Shown here one piece after another: positions 56,499 to 63,894 of a stretch of DNA of 64,000 nt (the stretch's first letter is position 1; each line of letters opens with the position of its first letter). A model generated the notes under the pieces. That model was given only the letters and a program-made list of their open reading frames with translations. It did no database searches and was not told where the DNA came from. The position numbers and the translations under genes were made by a program. Source of the stretch: Ornithinibacillus contaminans (GTDB lineage: Bacteria > Bacillota > Bacilli > Bacillales > Amphibacillaceae); contig NZ_LDPV02000036.1 of the NCBI RefSeq assembly GCF_001038425.2, positions 122,724-186,723 on the forward strand, read 5' to 3'.

Positions 56499-56541
56499 AA
56501 AAAAGCTTGCTTCAAATCCATGACGGTTTGAAAGCAAGCTT
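56499..56541 (-). terminator. Terminator of rpmG
   Basis: AAGCTTGCTTTCAAACC / GGATTTGAAGCAAGCTT arms (56503-56541) with one bulge, followed by TTTTTT on the minus strand, just after the rpmG stop. Confidence 0.88.
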
Positions 56542-56552
56542 CGGTGAAACAA

Positions 56553-56702
56553 TTATTTTGTTTCACGGTGTAATGTATGTTTTTTAAGACGTGGACAATA
56601 TTTCATAAGCTCGATACGCTCAGGATTAGTACGTTTGTTTTTAGTCGTAATGTAGTTACGATCTCCTGTTTCAGTACAAGCTAACGTGATGTTTACGCGC
56701 AT
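56553..56702 (-). CDS. rpmG: Ribosomal protein L33
   Basis: 49-residue large-subunit protein: [16 protein letters not shown] at the start and [11 protein letters not shown] at the end, with the [16 protein letters not shown] middle. It has single cysteines (9 and 36) rather than two CxxC pairs, so it is the zinc-independent form, like B. subtilis RpmGA. ATG 56702 has TTTGGAGGG upstream. It has its own terminator, and fthC follows. Confidence 0.97.
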   Translation of the reverse strand: MRVNITLACTETGDRNYITTKNKRTNPERIELMKYCPRLKKHTLHRETK

Positions 56703-56878
56703 GATTTTCCCTCCAAACTATAAAAACTTGCATAATTCGCATCTAATAGTTCTTTTCAGACTTATTAATAATAGCAGATGTTTGGCAATCAATCAAGACG
56801 CTTTGGAAAAAATTTATGGTTTTCTACAAACGATTTGTATGATATAACTAGTAATGTACATGAAATGGAGGTAAGCAA

Positions 56879-57085
56879 ATGATTATTCTTTCAGGTATAA
56901 CGATACTTATAATAGCTATTGCATTATTTGTCCTATCGTTTTTCCTAAACGATCGATTTGAAAAAATTGAAAGTGATCTTGAACAGTTATCAATATCTAC
57001 GATGCAAGATACGTATCAATTGAAGAAAAAAGTTAAAATTCTTGAAGAAGAGTTATTAACAGAAGAGCTTTCATCAAACGATTAA
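56879..57085 (+). CDS. Small membrane-anchored coiled-coil protein
   Basis: 68 residues: one N-terminal membrane helix (about 3-23) and a charged helical tail (ESDLEQLSISTMQDTYQLKKKVKILEEE) that could form a coiled coil. Not recognised as a named family; position corresponds to the yqzC/yqzD region of B. subtilis. Ribosome site GGAGGTAAGC. It precedes the next gene by 40 nt and the two are probably cotranscribed. Confidence 0.6.
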   Translation: MIILSGITILIIAIALFVLSFFLNDRFEKIESDLEQLSISTMQDTYQLKKKVKILEEELLTEELSSND

Positions 57086-57125
57086 TTATCATTCGTAATG
57101 AAATAACTAAAGTAAGGTGGAAAAC

Positions 57126-57713
57126 ATGAAACAATCCATACGCGCATTTGCAATCGGGCTATTCACCGCTGCAATTATCATGCTTATTGTGAACTATTTT
57201 TCAAATGGTTCCACGAAAGATCTAACTGAAATGCCCATAGAAGATATTGTTGACGAGTTAAAAAATGAAGGTTATCGCGTATTAACAGAGTCAGAGTATA
57301 TTTCGATGTCCATTACAGGCGAGTCTGAGGAAAGTAAAGGAGATACCGAATCTACTAAGGAAGAACAGGCTGATAAAGCTGAAAATACGGATACCGAGAA
57401 AACAGAAGATAAAAACAAAGAAAAAACGACTCCTGAATCAGAGGATACCTCTTCAGAAGGTGGTACTGCTAGTGATGAACAAGAACAAGAGCAACCAGCA
57501 GCACCAGCAAAATCGTACACCGTTACGATTGAGTCAGGAATGGCTCCTTCAACAATTAGTAACGAATTAGAAGCTAATGGCGTAATTGAAAATTCAGCAG
57601 AATTTATTCGTTATTTAGAGGACGAAGGTTATGTCGCTAGAATTCAGCTTGGCGAGTTCACGATTACAAGTGATATGAGTTATTTTGAAGTTGCAGAGGC
57701 ATTAACCAAATAA
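57126..57713 (+). CDS. Membrane-anchored protein with MltG/YceG-type N-terminal (LysM-like) domain
   Basis: 195 residues: membrane anchor (about 5-22), a first short helical region, a low-complexity Glu/Thr/Lys/Ser linker (about 65-130), and a C-terminal segment YTVTIESGMAPSTISNELEANGVIEN..FIRYLEDEGY..IQLGEF that resembles the LysM-like domain of MltG endolytic transglycosylases. The catalytic MltG domain is absent, so it is unlikely to cut glycan; a septal or envelope role is a guess. ATG 57126 follows AAGGTGG. Confidence 0.7.
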   Translation: MKQSIRAFAIGLFTAAIIMLIVNYFSNGSTKDLTEMPIEDIVDELKNEGYRVLTESEYISMSITGESEESKGDTESTKEEQADKAENTDTEKTEDKNKEKTTPESEDTSSEGGTASDEQEQEQPAAPAKSYTVTIESGMAPSTISNELEANGVIENSAEFIRYLEDEGYVARIQLGEFTITSDMSYFEVAEALTK

Positions 57714-57762
57714 GAAAAGAGGAAGAAATGATTATGTACAATCATTCTCTTCCTCTTTTTTA
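57713..57762. terminator. Bidirectional terminator between the MltG-like gene and phoU
   Basis: AAAAGAGGAAGA / TCTTCCTCTTTT arms plus an inner ATGATT/AATCAT stem (57715-57759), symmetric, between convergent genes. Confidence 0.88.
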
Positions 57763-57786
57763 TGGTATAAAAATAGTTACCATAGC

Positions 57787-58446
57787 TTAATCATTTAGGT
57801 CCACGATTTCGCCTTTTACTAAAAATAAAATACTTTCCCCTATATTCGTTATATGATCAGCAAAACGTTCAATATAACGTGCACTAAAGGCAATTTGCAT
57901 AACATATTGGATTTGATCAGGGTTTGTTGCTGTTTTGGTCAATAGCTCCGAAACAATATGCTTATATAGCTTGTCGACTCGGTCATCCATTTCTGATAGC
58001 TTTTGGGCTATTAATATGTCCTCTCCACGAAATGCTTCCATGGATGTCTCTAACATCGACAGTGTCATATCGCGCATTGTTTGTAATTCCGGCGGTACTG
58101 AAAGTACATTATGATTACCAAGACGAATAGCTGCTTTGGCGATATTTTTTGCATTATCCCCCATCCGTTCAATGTCCGTAACAACTCGCAGGGCAATAAT
58201 TAAGCGCCGTAAATCAGTTGCTACTGGTTGCTGTTTGGCAATCAATAATATTGTTTTATCATTTATAGCTGCTTCTTGTTTATCGATTAATTTGTCATCC
58301 TGAATTACTTTTCTTGCAAGCTCGATATCCTGTTTAAATAATGCGTCGACCGCATTACGTAACCCTTTTTCCGTATGTTTTGCTAGTGTTACAATATCTT
58401 CATTCAGTTCATCTAGTTCTGTATGGAACTGTTCGCGACTTGGCAT
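57787..58446 (-). CDS. phoU: Phosphate signalling protein PhoU
   Basis: 219 residues of two PhoU three-helix repeats (about 1-105 and 115-215), with the metal-binding type motif RVVTDIERMGDNAKNIAK in the first and ARYIERFADHITNIGE in the second. It modulates phosphate uptake and two-component signalling. ATG 58446 follows GGGGGAACC; the frame continues upstream into repeat copy 3 and that part is not coding. In B. subtilis the pst transporter genes lie at this place, and B. subtilis has no gene of this type here. Confidence 0.93.
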   Translation of the reverse strand: MPSREQFHTELDELNEDIVTLAKHTEKGLRNAVDALFKQDIELARKVIQDDKLIDKQEAAINDKTILLIAKQQPVATDLRRLIIALRVVTDIERMGDNAKNIAKAAIRLGNHNVLSVPPELQTMRDMTLSMLETSMEAFRGEDILIAQKLSEMDDRVDKLYKHIVSELLTKTATNPDQIQYVMQIAFSARYIERFADHITNIGESILFLVKGEIVDLND

Positions 58447-58554
58447 AATGGTTCCCCCTTGTAAATATAGTATCTTTCCATAATACTTTGATTGTACAAT
58501 TTGTTTATGAAGTAGATATGAACTTATTGTAAATGTAGTGTAAATTAAAAAACC

Positions 58555-58775
58555 GGGACATAAGTATGTATGGTTAGATAACATCCGAACGTTGCTGCAC
58601 GATACCCTCCCCGGGAATCTACTTCGCTTTCCGCGAGGGCTACTGAGCCCTCGCACGGTTGCTCTGCTGTACGAGATCTCACCTTACTCTTCCTCACGAA
58701 GGAGTCCACGTAAATTCCTTACGCTTGAGTTAATGCATTGTTCGTCTTTATACCTGCTCATTTTACTTATGTCCC
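58555..58775 (-). repeat. Interspersed repeat copy 3 with nested insertion, downstream of pbpA
   Basis: 221 bp, terminal inverted repeats GGGACATAAGT / ACTTATGTCCC (58555-58565 and 58765-58775), with six Ts after the stem on the minus strand. It starts 11 bp after the pbpA stop. The outer parts match copies 1 and 2, while about 100 bp in the middle (58607-58729, GC-rich, with CGCTTTCCGCGAGGG and CACGAAGGAGTCCACG) are extra. This middle part resembles another repeat common in Bacillaceae genomes, from memory. Confidence 0.75.
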
Positions 58776-58786
58776 AGTCTTTAATT

Positions 58787-60901
58787 TTATTGCTCAGATT
58801 CTTCCTCTTTTTCCACCTTGTTTTCAACTTCGCCTTTTTCTCGATCTGCTTTCAGTGAAAAATAGGCGTCTATAATGCGTTGGGTAATATTATGGTTGAT
58901 TGATGAACTAGTACTTTCATCCAGATTCGGCACAATGACAGAAAGTGCTATTTCTGGATTGTCAAATGGAGCATAGGCAACCATTGTTAAGTTTATTGTC
59001 TTCGCTACTAGCTTTCCATCCTTATATACTTCATTTTGAGCCGTTCCTGTTTTACCAGCTACATTATATTTAGAATTACGATTATAATTATAGGCAGTTC
59101 CACCTGGCTCTTGATACACTTGACGAAATCCTTCCTGGACACGTTCAATATATTTATCATCCATTATTATTTTATTTAAAATCGTTGTGTTTACAGTGCG
59201 ATATAACGAGCCTATTTTCCCCTGTTCTGAGCTCGGGTTATGAACCTCTTTTAAGAAATGCGGTTGAACACGATATCCACCATTCGCAATCGTAGACACA
59301 TATTGTGCTAACTGCATCGCAGTAAACGTATCATACTGACCAATTGCGTAGTCCATTAATAAACCAGCCGCAGCTGTAGTACCAGGGTAACCAGATGACT
59401 CATATGGGTAATCAACCCCTGTATTTACGCCAAGACCAAATTGTTTAAAGTAATTTCGAATCTCTGTAAATGCAGCCGGATCAAAACGTACTTTTTTGTT
59501 TGGTTGGTAATTATATTCTCCACCCATTTTCATTGCAATGTAGAACATGTAGACGTTTGATGATTGTTTTAATGCACCTAAGTCATCTACATAGCCCAAA
59601 TTTTTCCATGAACCCTTTTTGGGGGTATCTGCAATTTTAATCGGTTGGTCAACAACACCATCACCAGGCTGAATAACTCCTGATTCATAGCCAGATAGAA
59701 TCGTTGCACCTTTTACAGTAGATCCAGGTCTGTGGGCATCATATAGCGCCTTAAATGATGTATCGATAATTTCTTTACGCGAATCATCCTTATAGCTTTG
59801 AGCGGAAACAGCTAACAATTCTCCTGTATTCGGTACTGTGACAACAGTTAAAACATCATTTAAATGCTTGTTAGCTCCACCCTTTGTTGCTTCTTTCAAT
59901 TCAGAGCGTAAGATTTCGTCAACCTTTTCTTGAAACTCCATATCAATGGTCAGAACTAGGTCCTTACCACTCTCTCCAGGTACTACAACTTCTGAATCGA
60001 GTATTACACCACTCTTACTCATTGTGTATTGCACCTGTTCTTTACGTCCGCGAAGTAAATCCTCATATTGCTCCTCTAGCCCTGTTTCGCCTACGCGGTC
60101 ATTTCGGCTGTACCCTTTTGCTAAATAATAATCAATATTTTCAGCGGGAACTCCTTCTTTTTCCGTACTAACATTACCGATTAGGTTTTTGAACGTATCA
60201 CCATAGGGAAACTCTCGTACCCAATCTGTCGTTGCGTTAATACCAGGTAGTTCAGCTAAATGCTCTGCAACTCTAGCATATTCTTCTGGCGTTACGTTAT
60301 CACTTTTTACGACCTGAGGCGTTAAGGCATAAGCACGGTCTAATTCTTTTTTGATTAATATAATCTCAAAATCCTGCTCTGTAAAACCACTAATTTCTTC
60401 CTCCGTAATCCGGTCTAATATCTCATTATATTGTTCCGCATTATCCATCTCAGCAGCTTCTGCATCCGATAATCTTTTCGTAGCTTCCTCTTCATGTTGC
60501 AAATACCAATATTCCTTCTTATCTCTTTCCGTAATCCGGTTTAACTGCTTCTCTTTTTCTTTTTCATCCGGGCTAAACATATCAATATAAAGCGCAAGTT
60601 GTTTGGCTACATTTAAACGATCAATTGCCTGTACTCCTTTTGGTGGTGTATAGGTGATCGCATACTTCGGCTTATTGCTAGCAATTAAATTATGATTACG
60701 ATCATAAATTTCCCCACGTGGTACCGGTAATTTTGTCGTATCCTTTGTTGTCCGATCTATTTCGTCTTGAAAATCTTCCCCATTCAATATTTGTACAACG
60801 CCAAGCTGTAAAATCAACACAGCAAATAACAAAAATACAACAAAGAATAGTATATTTATACGAAAGGGAAGTTGAGCTTTCTTCTTTTTATTCTTTTTCA
60901 T
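58787..60901 (-). CDS. pbpA: Penicillin-binding protein 2 (transpeptidase PbpA type)
   Basis: Class B PBP for cell elongation. A basic N-terminus (MKKNKKKKAQ), one membrane helix (about 15-35), a dimerisation/pedestal domain (about 55-320) with an Asp/Glu/Lys-rich insertion near 110-190, and the transpeptidase domain. Active-site motifs are STVK (in RPGSTVKG, near 392), SSN (near 441) and KTG (in AGKTGTAQN, near 620). 704 residues. Ribosome site GGGGGAG. It follows yqgE and precedes repeat copy 3. Confidence 0.93.
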   Translation of the reverse strand: MKKNKKKKAQLPFRINILFFVVFLLFAVLILQLGVVQILNGEDFQDEIDRTTKDTTKLPVPRGEIYDRNHNLIASNKPKYAITYTPPKGVQAIDRLNVAKQLALYIDMFSPDEKEKEKQLNRITERDKKEYWYLQHEEEATKRLSDAEAAEMDNAEQYNEILDRITEEEISGFTEQDFEIILIKKELDRAYALTPQVVKSDNVTPEEYARVAEHLAELPGINATTDWVREFPYGDTFKNLIGNVSTEKEGVPAENIDYYLAKGYSRNDRVGETGLEEQYEDLLRGRKEQVQYTMSKSGVILDSEVVVPGESGKDLVLTIDMEFQEKVDEILRSELKEATKGGANKHLNDVLTVVTVPNTGELLAVSAQSYKDDSRKEIIDTSFKALYDAHRPGSTVKGATILSGYESGVIQPGDGVVDQPIKIADTPKKGSWKNLGYVDDLGALKQSSNVYMFYIAMKMGGEYNYQPNKKVRFDPAAFTEIRNYFKQFGLGVNTGVDYPYESSGYPGTTAAAGLLMDYAIGQYDTFTAMQLAQYVSTIANGGYRVQPHFLKEVHNPSSEQGKIGSLYRTVNTTILNKIIMDDKYIERVQEGFRQVYQEPGGTAYNYNRNSKYNVAGKTGTAQNEVYKDGKLVAKTINLTMVAYAPFDNPEIALSVIVPNLDESTSSSINHNITQRIIDAYFSLKADREKGEVENKVEKEEESEQ

Positions 60902-60978
60902 AACGCTCCCCCATTACCTTCAATTTATCTTTTCTCCTGTATTATTATAGCATTTATCTAGCGATAGACTAAGTACTT

Positions 60979-62253
60979 TTATCGATTTTTTTCATCTGTT
61001 ACTTGATCCTTAATCATGACTTCTTTTTTCGTTGTAGCTGACAATACAATTTTCCGAACCGCAATATAGATTCCTAAATGCAGTGTGCCAAAGAAAATTA
61101 ATAGAAGGGGTATTATTTTTTCCGGTTCATATAGGCTAATTCCAATTATGAACACGATAATGGATACGACACGACCAATATTTAAATAAAGCTCACGAAC
61201 AACAATATACTCAATGCGAAGCTCACCCGCCTTCCACGAGTGGCCAATTACGTCATAGGTCATGGATATATACGGCACATTTACAATCGGGTAAGCAATT
61301 CCAATTACTATCCCATAAATTATTAACGTCAGGTAGCTTGTGTGGAAGAGAATAATAAATAAGGAAAAATACAATAATAAGCTACCTAACAGGATAGCTG
61401 TTTTCCGTTTTGAAGGCTTAATAAACCGCGTTGCAAGAAAATAGCATACAAAGGAGAAACCAGAAAAATATAGATTAAACATTCCAAGTGATAATTCACT
61501 CTGAGTTACGACATACACCCAAATGGTAATGACAAACATAAAGATTCCTTCACGTAAGCCTTGAAAAAAATGAGCATTTAAGATGCGATTCCAGTTTTTG
61601 TTGTTCTTTCTTTCATCAATTACACGCTTGAAGTAATACGTTCCTTTAGCTAATCGTCGTTTTAGAAAAAAACTACTTGCAACCGCACAAATAAATAGAA
61701 TAAATGATGCTGTAAATATCGTACTGTACCCTATATTTTCTGGCATTTTTGAAATAATATATCCAGCCGAAAAAGGTCCTACCATACCACCGAAAGACTG
61801 TAATACTCCTAAAAAGCCATTGAAAAAATCTCGGGTATCCGGTTCTGTAATTTCAAATGTTAGCACATTAAAAGCAAGCCAATAGAAGCCATACCCAATT
61901 CCCAGAAGGCTTCCTAACAAAATGTTATAGGTTGCTGCCATTTCACCAATCAGTAGCACACTTAAAAAAAATAGCGATAAAAAAATGACACCTAGTCTTA
62001 ATACAATCACCCGGTCAACTTTTTTCGCAATTTTACCAGCAGCTATAAAGGTAATAGGTTGAAACACAAATACAGCTAAATTATAATACGCTATCGTAAA
62101 GTAGTCTCCTTCTGCTTGCTTCCATAAATAGATGTTTACAAATGTATTGGATAAATAGATACCTAAAGAGTATAGTCCTCCGATAATTAATAATAAGATT
62201 AAATCTCGATTAACTTCAGTTTTACCAATCACATACTGCCACGATTTATGCAT
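60979..62253 (-). CDS. yqgE: Major facilitator superfamily transporter YqgE
   Basis: 424 residues with about twelve membrane helices in two halves separated by a basic loop (KRRLAKGTYYFKRVIDERKNNKN). It is the YqgE-type MFS protein placed between sodA and pbpA in Bacillaceae; no substrate is known. Ribosome site AAAAGGGG precedes ATG 62253. Probably not in the sodA transcript, since sodA lies upstream with its own terminator. Confidence 0.88.
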   Translation of the reverse strand: MHKSWQYVIGKTEVNRDLILLLIIGGLYSLGIYLSNTFVNIYLWKQAEGDYFTIAYYNLAVFVFQPITFIAAGKIAKKVDRVIVLRLGVIFLSLFFLSVLLIGEMAATYNILLGSLLGIGYGFYWLAFNVLTFEITEPDTRDFFNGFLGVLQSFGGMVGPFSAGYIISKMPENIGYSTIFTASFILFICAVASSFFLKRRLAKGTYYFKRVIDERKNNKNWNRILNAHFFQGLREGIFMFVITIWVYVVTQSELSLGMFNLYFSGFSFVCYFLATRFIKPSKRKTAILLGSLLLYFSLFIILFHTSYLTLIIYGIVIGIAYPIVNVPYISMTYDVIGHSWKAGELRIEYIVVRELYLNIGRVVSIIVFIIGISLYEPEKIIPLLLIFFGTLHLGIYIAVRKIVLSATTKKEVMIKDQVTDEKNR

Positions 62254-62311
62254 GATGAATTGCCCCTTTTCTCTCTTTTTAGTGTGAGCAATTCAAATTT
62301 AGATATACAAA

Positions 62312-62345
62312 AAGAAAAACACGAGCACATTTACTCGTGTTTTTC
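62312..62345 (-). terminator. Terminator of sodA
   Basis: AAAAACACGAG / CTCGTGTTTTT stem (62315-62325 with 62334-62344), followed on the minus strand by CTTTTTG. Confidence 0.85.
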
Positions 62346-62360
62346 TCGCATGAATTTATA

Positions 62361-62972
62361 TTACTTCGCTGCGTTATAATTGTTTGCAACTTCATCCCAA
62401 TTAACAACATTCCAGAATGCAGAAACATAATCAGGACGTTTGTTTTGATAATTTAAGTAGTAAGCATGCTCCCATACATCAAGACCTAGTAATGGCGTTT
62501 TACCTTCCATTAACGGTGAATCTTGGTTTGGAGTGCTTGTAACTTCTAGCTCACCATTGTTAAGTACTAACCATGCCCAGCCAGATCCAAAACGTGTTTT
62601 AGCAGCATTTTCGAATTCCTCTTTGAATTTATCAAAGCTACCAAATTTAGCAGCAATTTTATCTGCTAACTCACCAGTTGGTTCTCCGCCACCATTTGGA
62701 GAAAGAATTTTCCAGAATAAGCTGTGGTTTGCATGTCCACCACCATTATTTCTTACAGCAGTACGTGCAGCTTCAGGTACAGCACTAAGATTGCTCACCA
62801 ATTCTTCAACTGATTTAGCTTGAAGTGCATCATTTCCTTCTAGTGCAGCATTCAAGTTCGTAACATACGTGTTATGATGCTTTGTATGATGGATGTTCAT
62901 AGTTTCTTTATCAATTGTTGGCTCTAATGCATCATATGCATAAGGTAATTCTGGTAATTCAAATTTAGCCAT
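62361..62972 (-). CDS. sodA: Superoxide dismutase (Mn/Fe)
   Basis: Dismutates superoxide. 203 residues from ATG 62972, with GAGGAGG upstream; the longer open frame is rejected. Metal ligands follow the family pattern: His in HHTKHHNTY near 27, His in [10 protein letters not shown] near 82, Asp and His in [16 protein letters not shown] near 164-168. The motif [11 protein letters not shown] with a following Gly and Trp residues fits the manganese type. Confidence 0.96.
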   Translation of the reverse strand: MAKFELPELPYAYDALEPTIDKETMNIHHTKHHNTYVTNLNAALEGNDALQAKSVEELVSNLSAVPEAARTAVRNNGGGHANHSLFWKILSPNGGGEPTGELADKIAAKFGSFDKFKEEFENAAKTRFGSGWAWLVLNNGELEVTSTPNQDSPLMEGKTPLLGLDVWEHAYYLNYQNKRPDYVSAFWNVVNWDEVANNYNAAK

Positions 62973-63121
62973 GTCGAACTCCTCCTCAAATTGTATTGGA
63001 ATAAGGATATAATACCCTTTACATGAAAGATTATCAGAGCTTACCATATGTTGCAAATTATTTGCCCAACAAACGAAAAATTTATCCAATAAAAAAACAA
63101 GCATATAAGCTTGTATTAAAA

Positions 63122-63197
63122 TGGTGGCTCGGGACGGAATCGAACCGCCGACACATGGATTTTCAGTCCATTGCTCTACCGACTGAGCTACCGAGCC
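63122..63197 (-). tRNA. tRNA-Phe (GAA)
   Basis: 76 nt including encoded CCA. Acceptor GGCTCGG / CCGAGCC with discriminator A, D-loop TAGCTCAGTCGGTAGAGC, anticodon loop CTGAAAA, T-loop GGTTCGATTCC. All stems close. Confidence 0.97.
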
Positions 63198-63251
63198 ATG
63201 TATTTAATTATAAATTGTTATCTTACTTTCCTATTTTTAACTTGCTCACTG

Positions 63252-63350
63252 TGTCCCTGCCTCTACTAGGGTACTCAGAGATGTTTATCCATCGGGACAG
63301 ACCTGCACATGGTTGTTGTTTCAAGGATGTAAGCGTTCAGCTACCGAGTA
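63252..63350. repeat. Structured inter-tRNA element A
   Basis: Segment between tRNA-Ser and tRNA-Phe. On the plus strand: outer stem TGTCCC/GGGACA (63252-63257, 63294-63299), inner stem CTCT/AGAG (63261-63264, 63277-63280), and loop TACTC (63272-63276), which can pair with downstream GAGTA (63346-63350) as a pseudoknot. Its end, AGCTACCGAG (63339-63348), is identical to the antisense of the tRNA-Phe 5' end. Related to element B at 63895-64000. Function and coding strand unknown. Confidence 0.45.
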
Positions 63351-63389
63351 TTCTCAGACTGTATTTTTGTTAGTTCCTTCATTTATGTA

Positions 63390-63482
63390 TGGAGGAGGTA
63401 GAGGGATTCGAACCCCCGCGCGGTTTGACCCGCCTGTCGGTTTTCAAGACCGATCCCTTCAGCCAGACTTGGGTATACCTCC
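63390..63482 (-). tRNA. tRNA-Ser (UGA)
   Basis: 93 nt with a long variable arm and encoded CCA; anticodon loop CTTGAAA gives UGA. Acceptor GGAGGTA/TACCTCC; discriminator appears as U rather than the usual G of serine tRNAs. Confidence 0.95.
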
Positions 63483-63491
63483 GAGTTTAAA

Positions 63492-63568
63492 TGGTGGACC
63501 CTGCAGGACTCGAACCTGCGACCGATCGGTTATGAGCCGATAGCTCTAACCAACTGAGCTAAGGGTCC
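63492..63568 (-). tRNA. tRNA with CAU anticodon, probably tRNA-Ile2 (lysidine)
   Basis: 77 nt, acceptor GGACCCT/AGGGTCC, discriminator A, CCA encoded, anticodon loop CTCATAA. The overall sequence resembles the B. subtilis minor isoleucine tRNA, whose CAU is changed to lysidine-AU by TilS, rather than elongator Met (present at 63679). Confidence 0.85.
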
Positions 63569-63577
63569 TAAAAAATA

Positions 63578-63654
63578 TGGGGCGATCGATGGGAATCGAA
63601 CCCACGAATGCCGGAGCCACAATCCGGTGCGTTAACCCCTTCGCCACGACCGCC
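63578..63654 (-). tRNA. tRNA-His (GUG)
   Basis: 77 nt with the extra G-1 paired to C73 and encoded CCA; anticodon loop ATTGTGGC region gives GUG. Acceptor GGCGGTCG / CGATCGCC. Confidence 0.96.
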
Positions 63655-63678
63655 ATGTTGTAAAATTATTAAAGTAAA

Positions 63679-63755
63679 TGGTAGCGGCGGAGGGGATCGA
63701 ACCCACGACCTCACGGGTATGAACCGTACGCTCTCGCCAGCTGAGCTACGCCGCC
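63679..63755 (-). tRNA. tRNA-Met (CAU, elongator)
   Basis: 77 nt, acceptor GGCGGCG/CGCCGCT type, D-loop TAGCTCAGCTGGCGAGAGC, anticodon loop TTCATAC, encoded CCA; matches the elongator methionine tRNA pattern of Bacillus. Confidence 0.92.
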
Positions 63756-63764
63756 ATTTAAAGT

Positions 63765-63839
63765 TGGCTCCACAGGTAGGACTCGAACCTACGACCGATC
63801 GGTTAACAGCCGATAGCTCTACCACTGAGCTACTGTGGA
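63765..63839 (-). tRNA. tRNA-Asn (GUU)
   Basis: 75 nt, acceptor TCCACAG/CTGTGGA, discriminator G, CCA encoded, anticodon loop CTGTTAA. Its first 24 nt and two preceding bases are repeated exactly at 63975-64000. Confidence 0.96.
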
Positions 63840-63894
63840 ATAATATAAATTTAACTACCAGCCATACTTTTGAAAGCATGTTCCCTGTAGTTGG

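Noticed and set aside
58447..58656. 70-residue N-terminal extension of PhoU
   Set aside because: It runs through the repeat element and spacer; the ribosome site and family start support ATG 58446.
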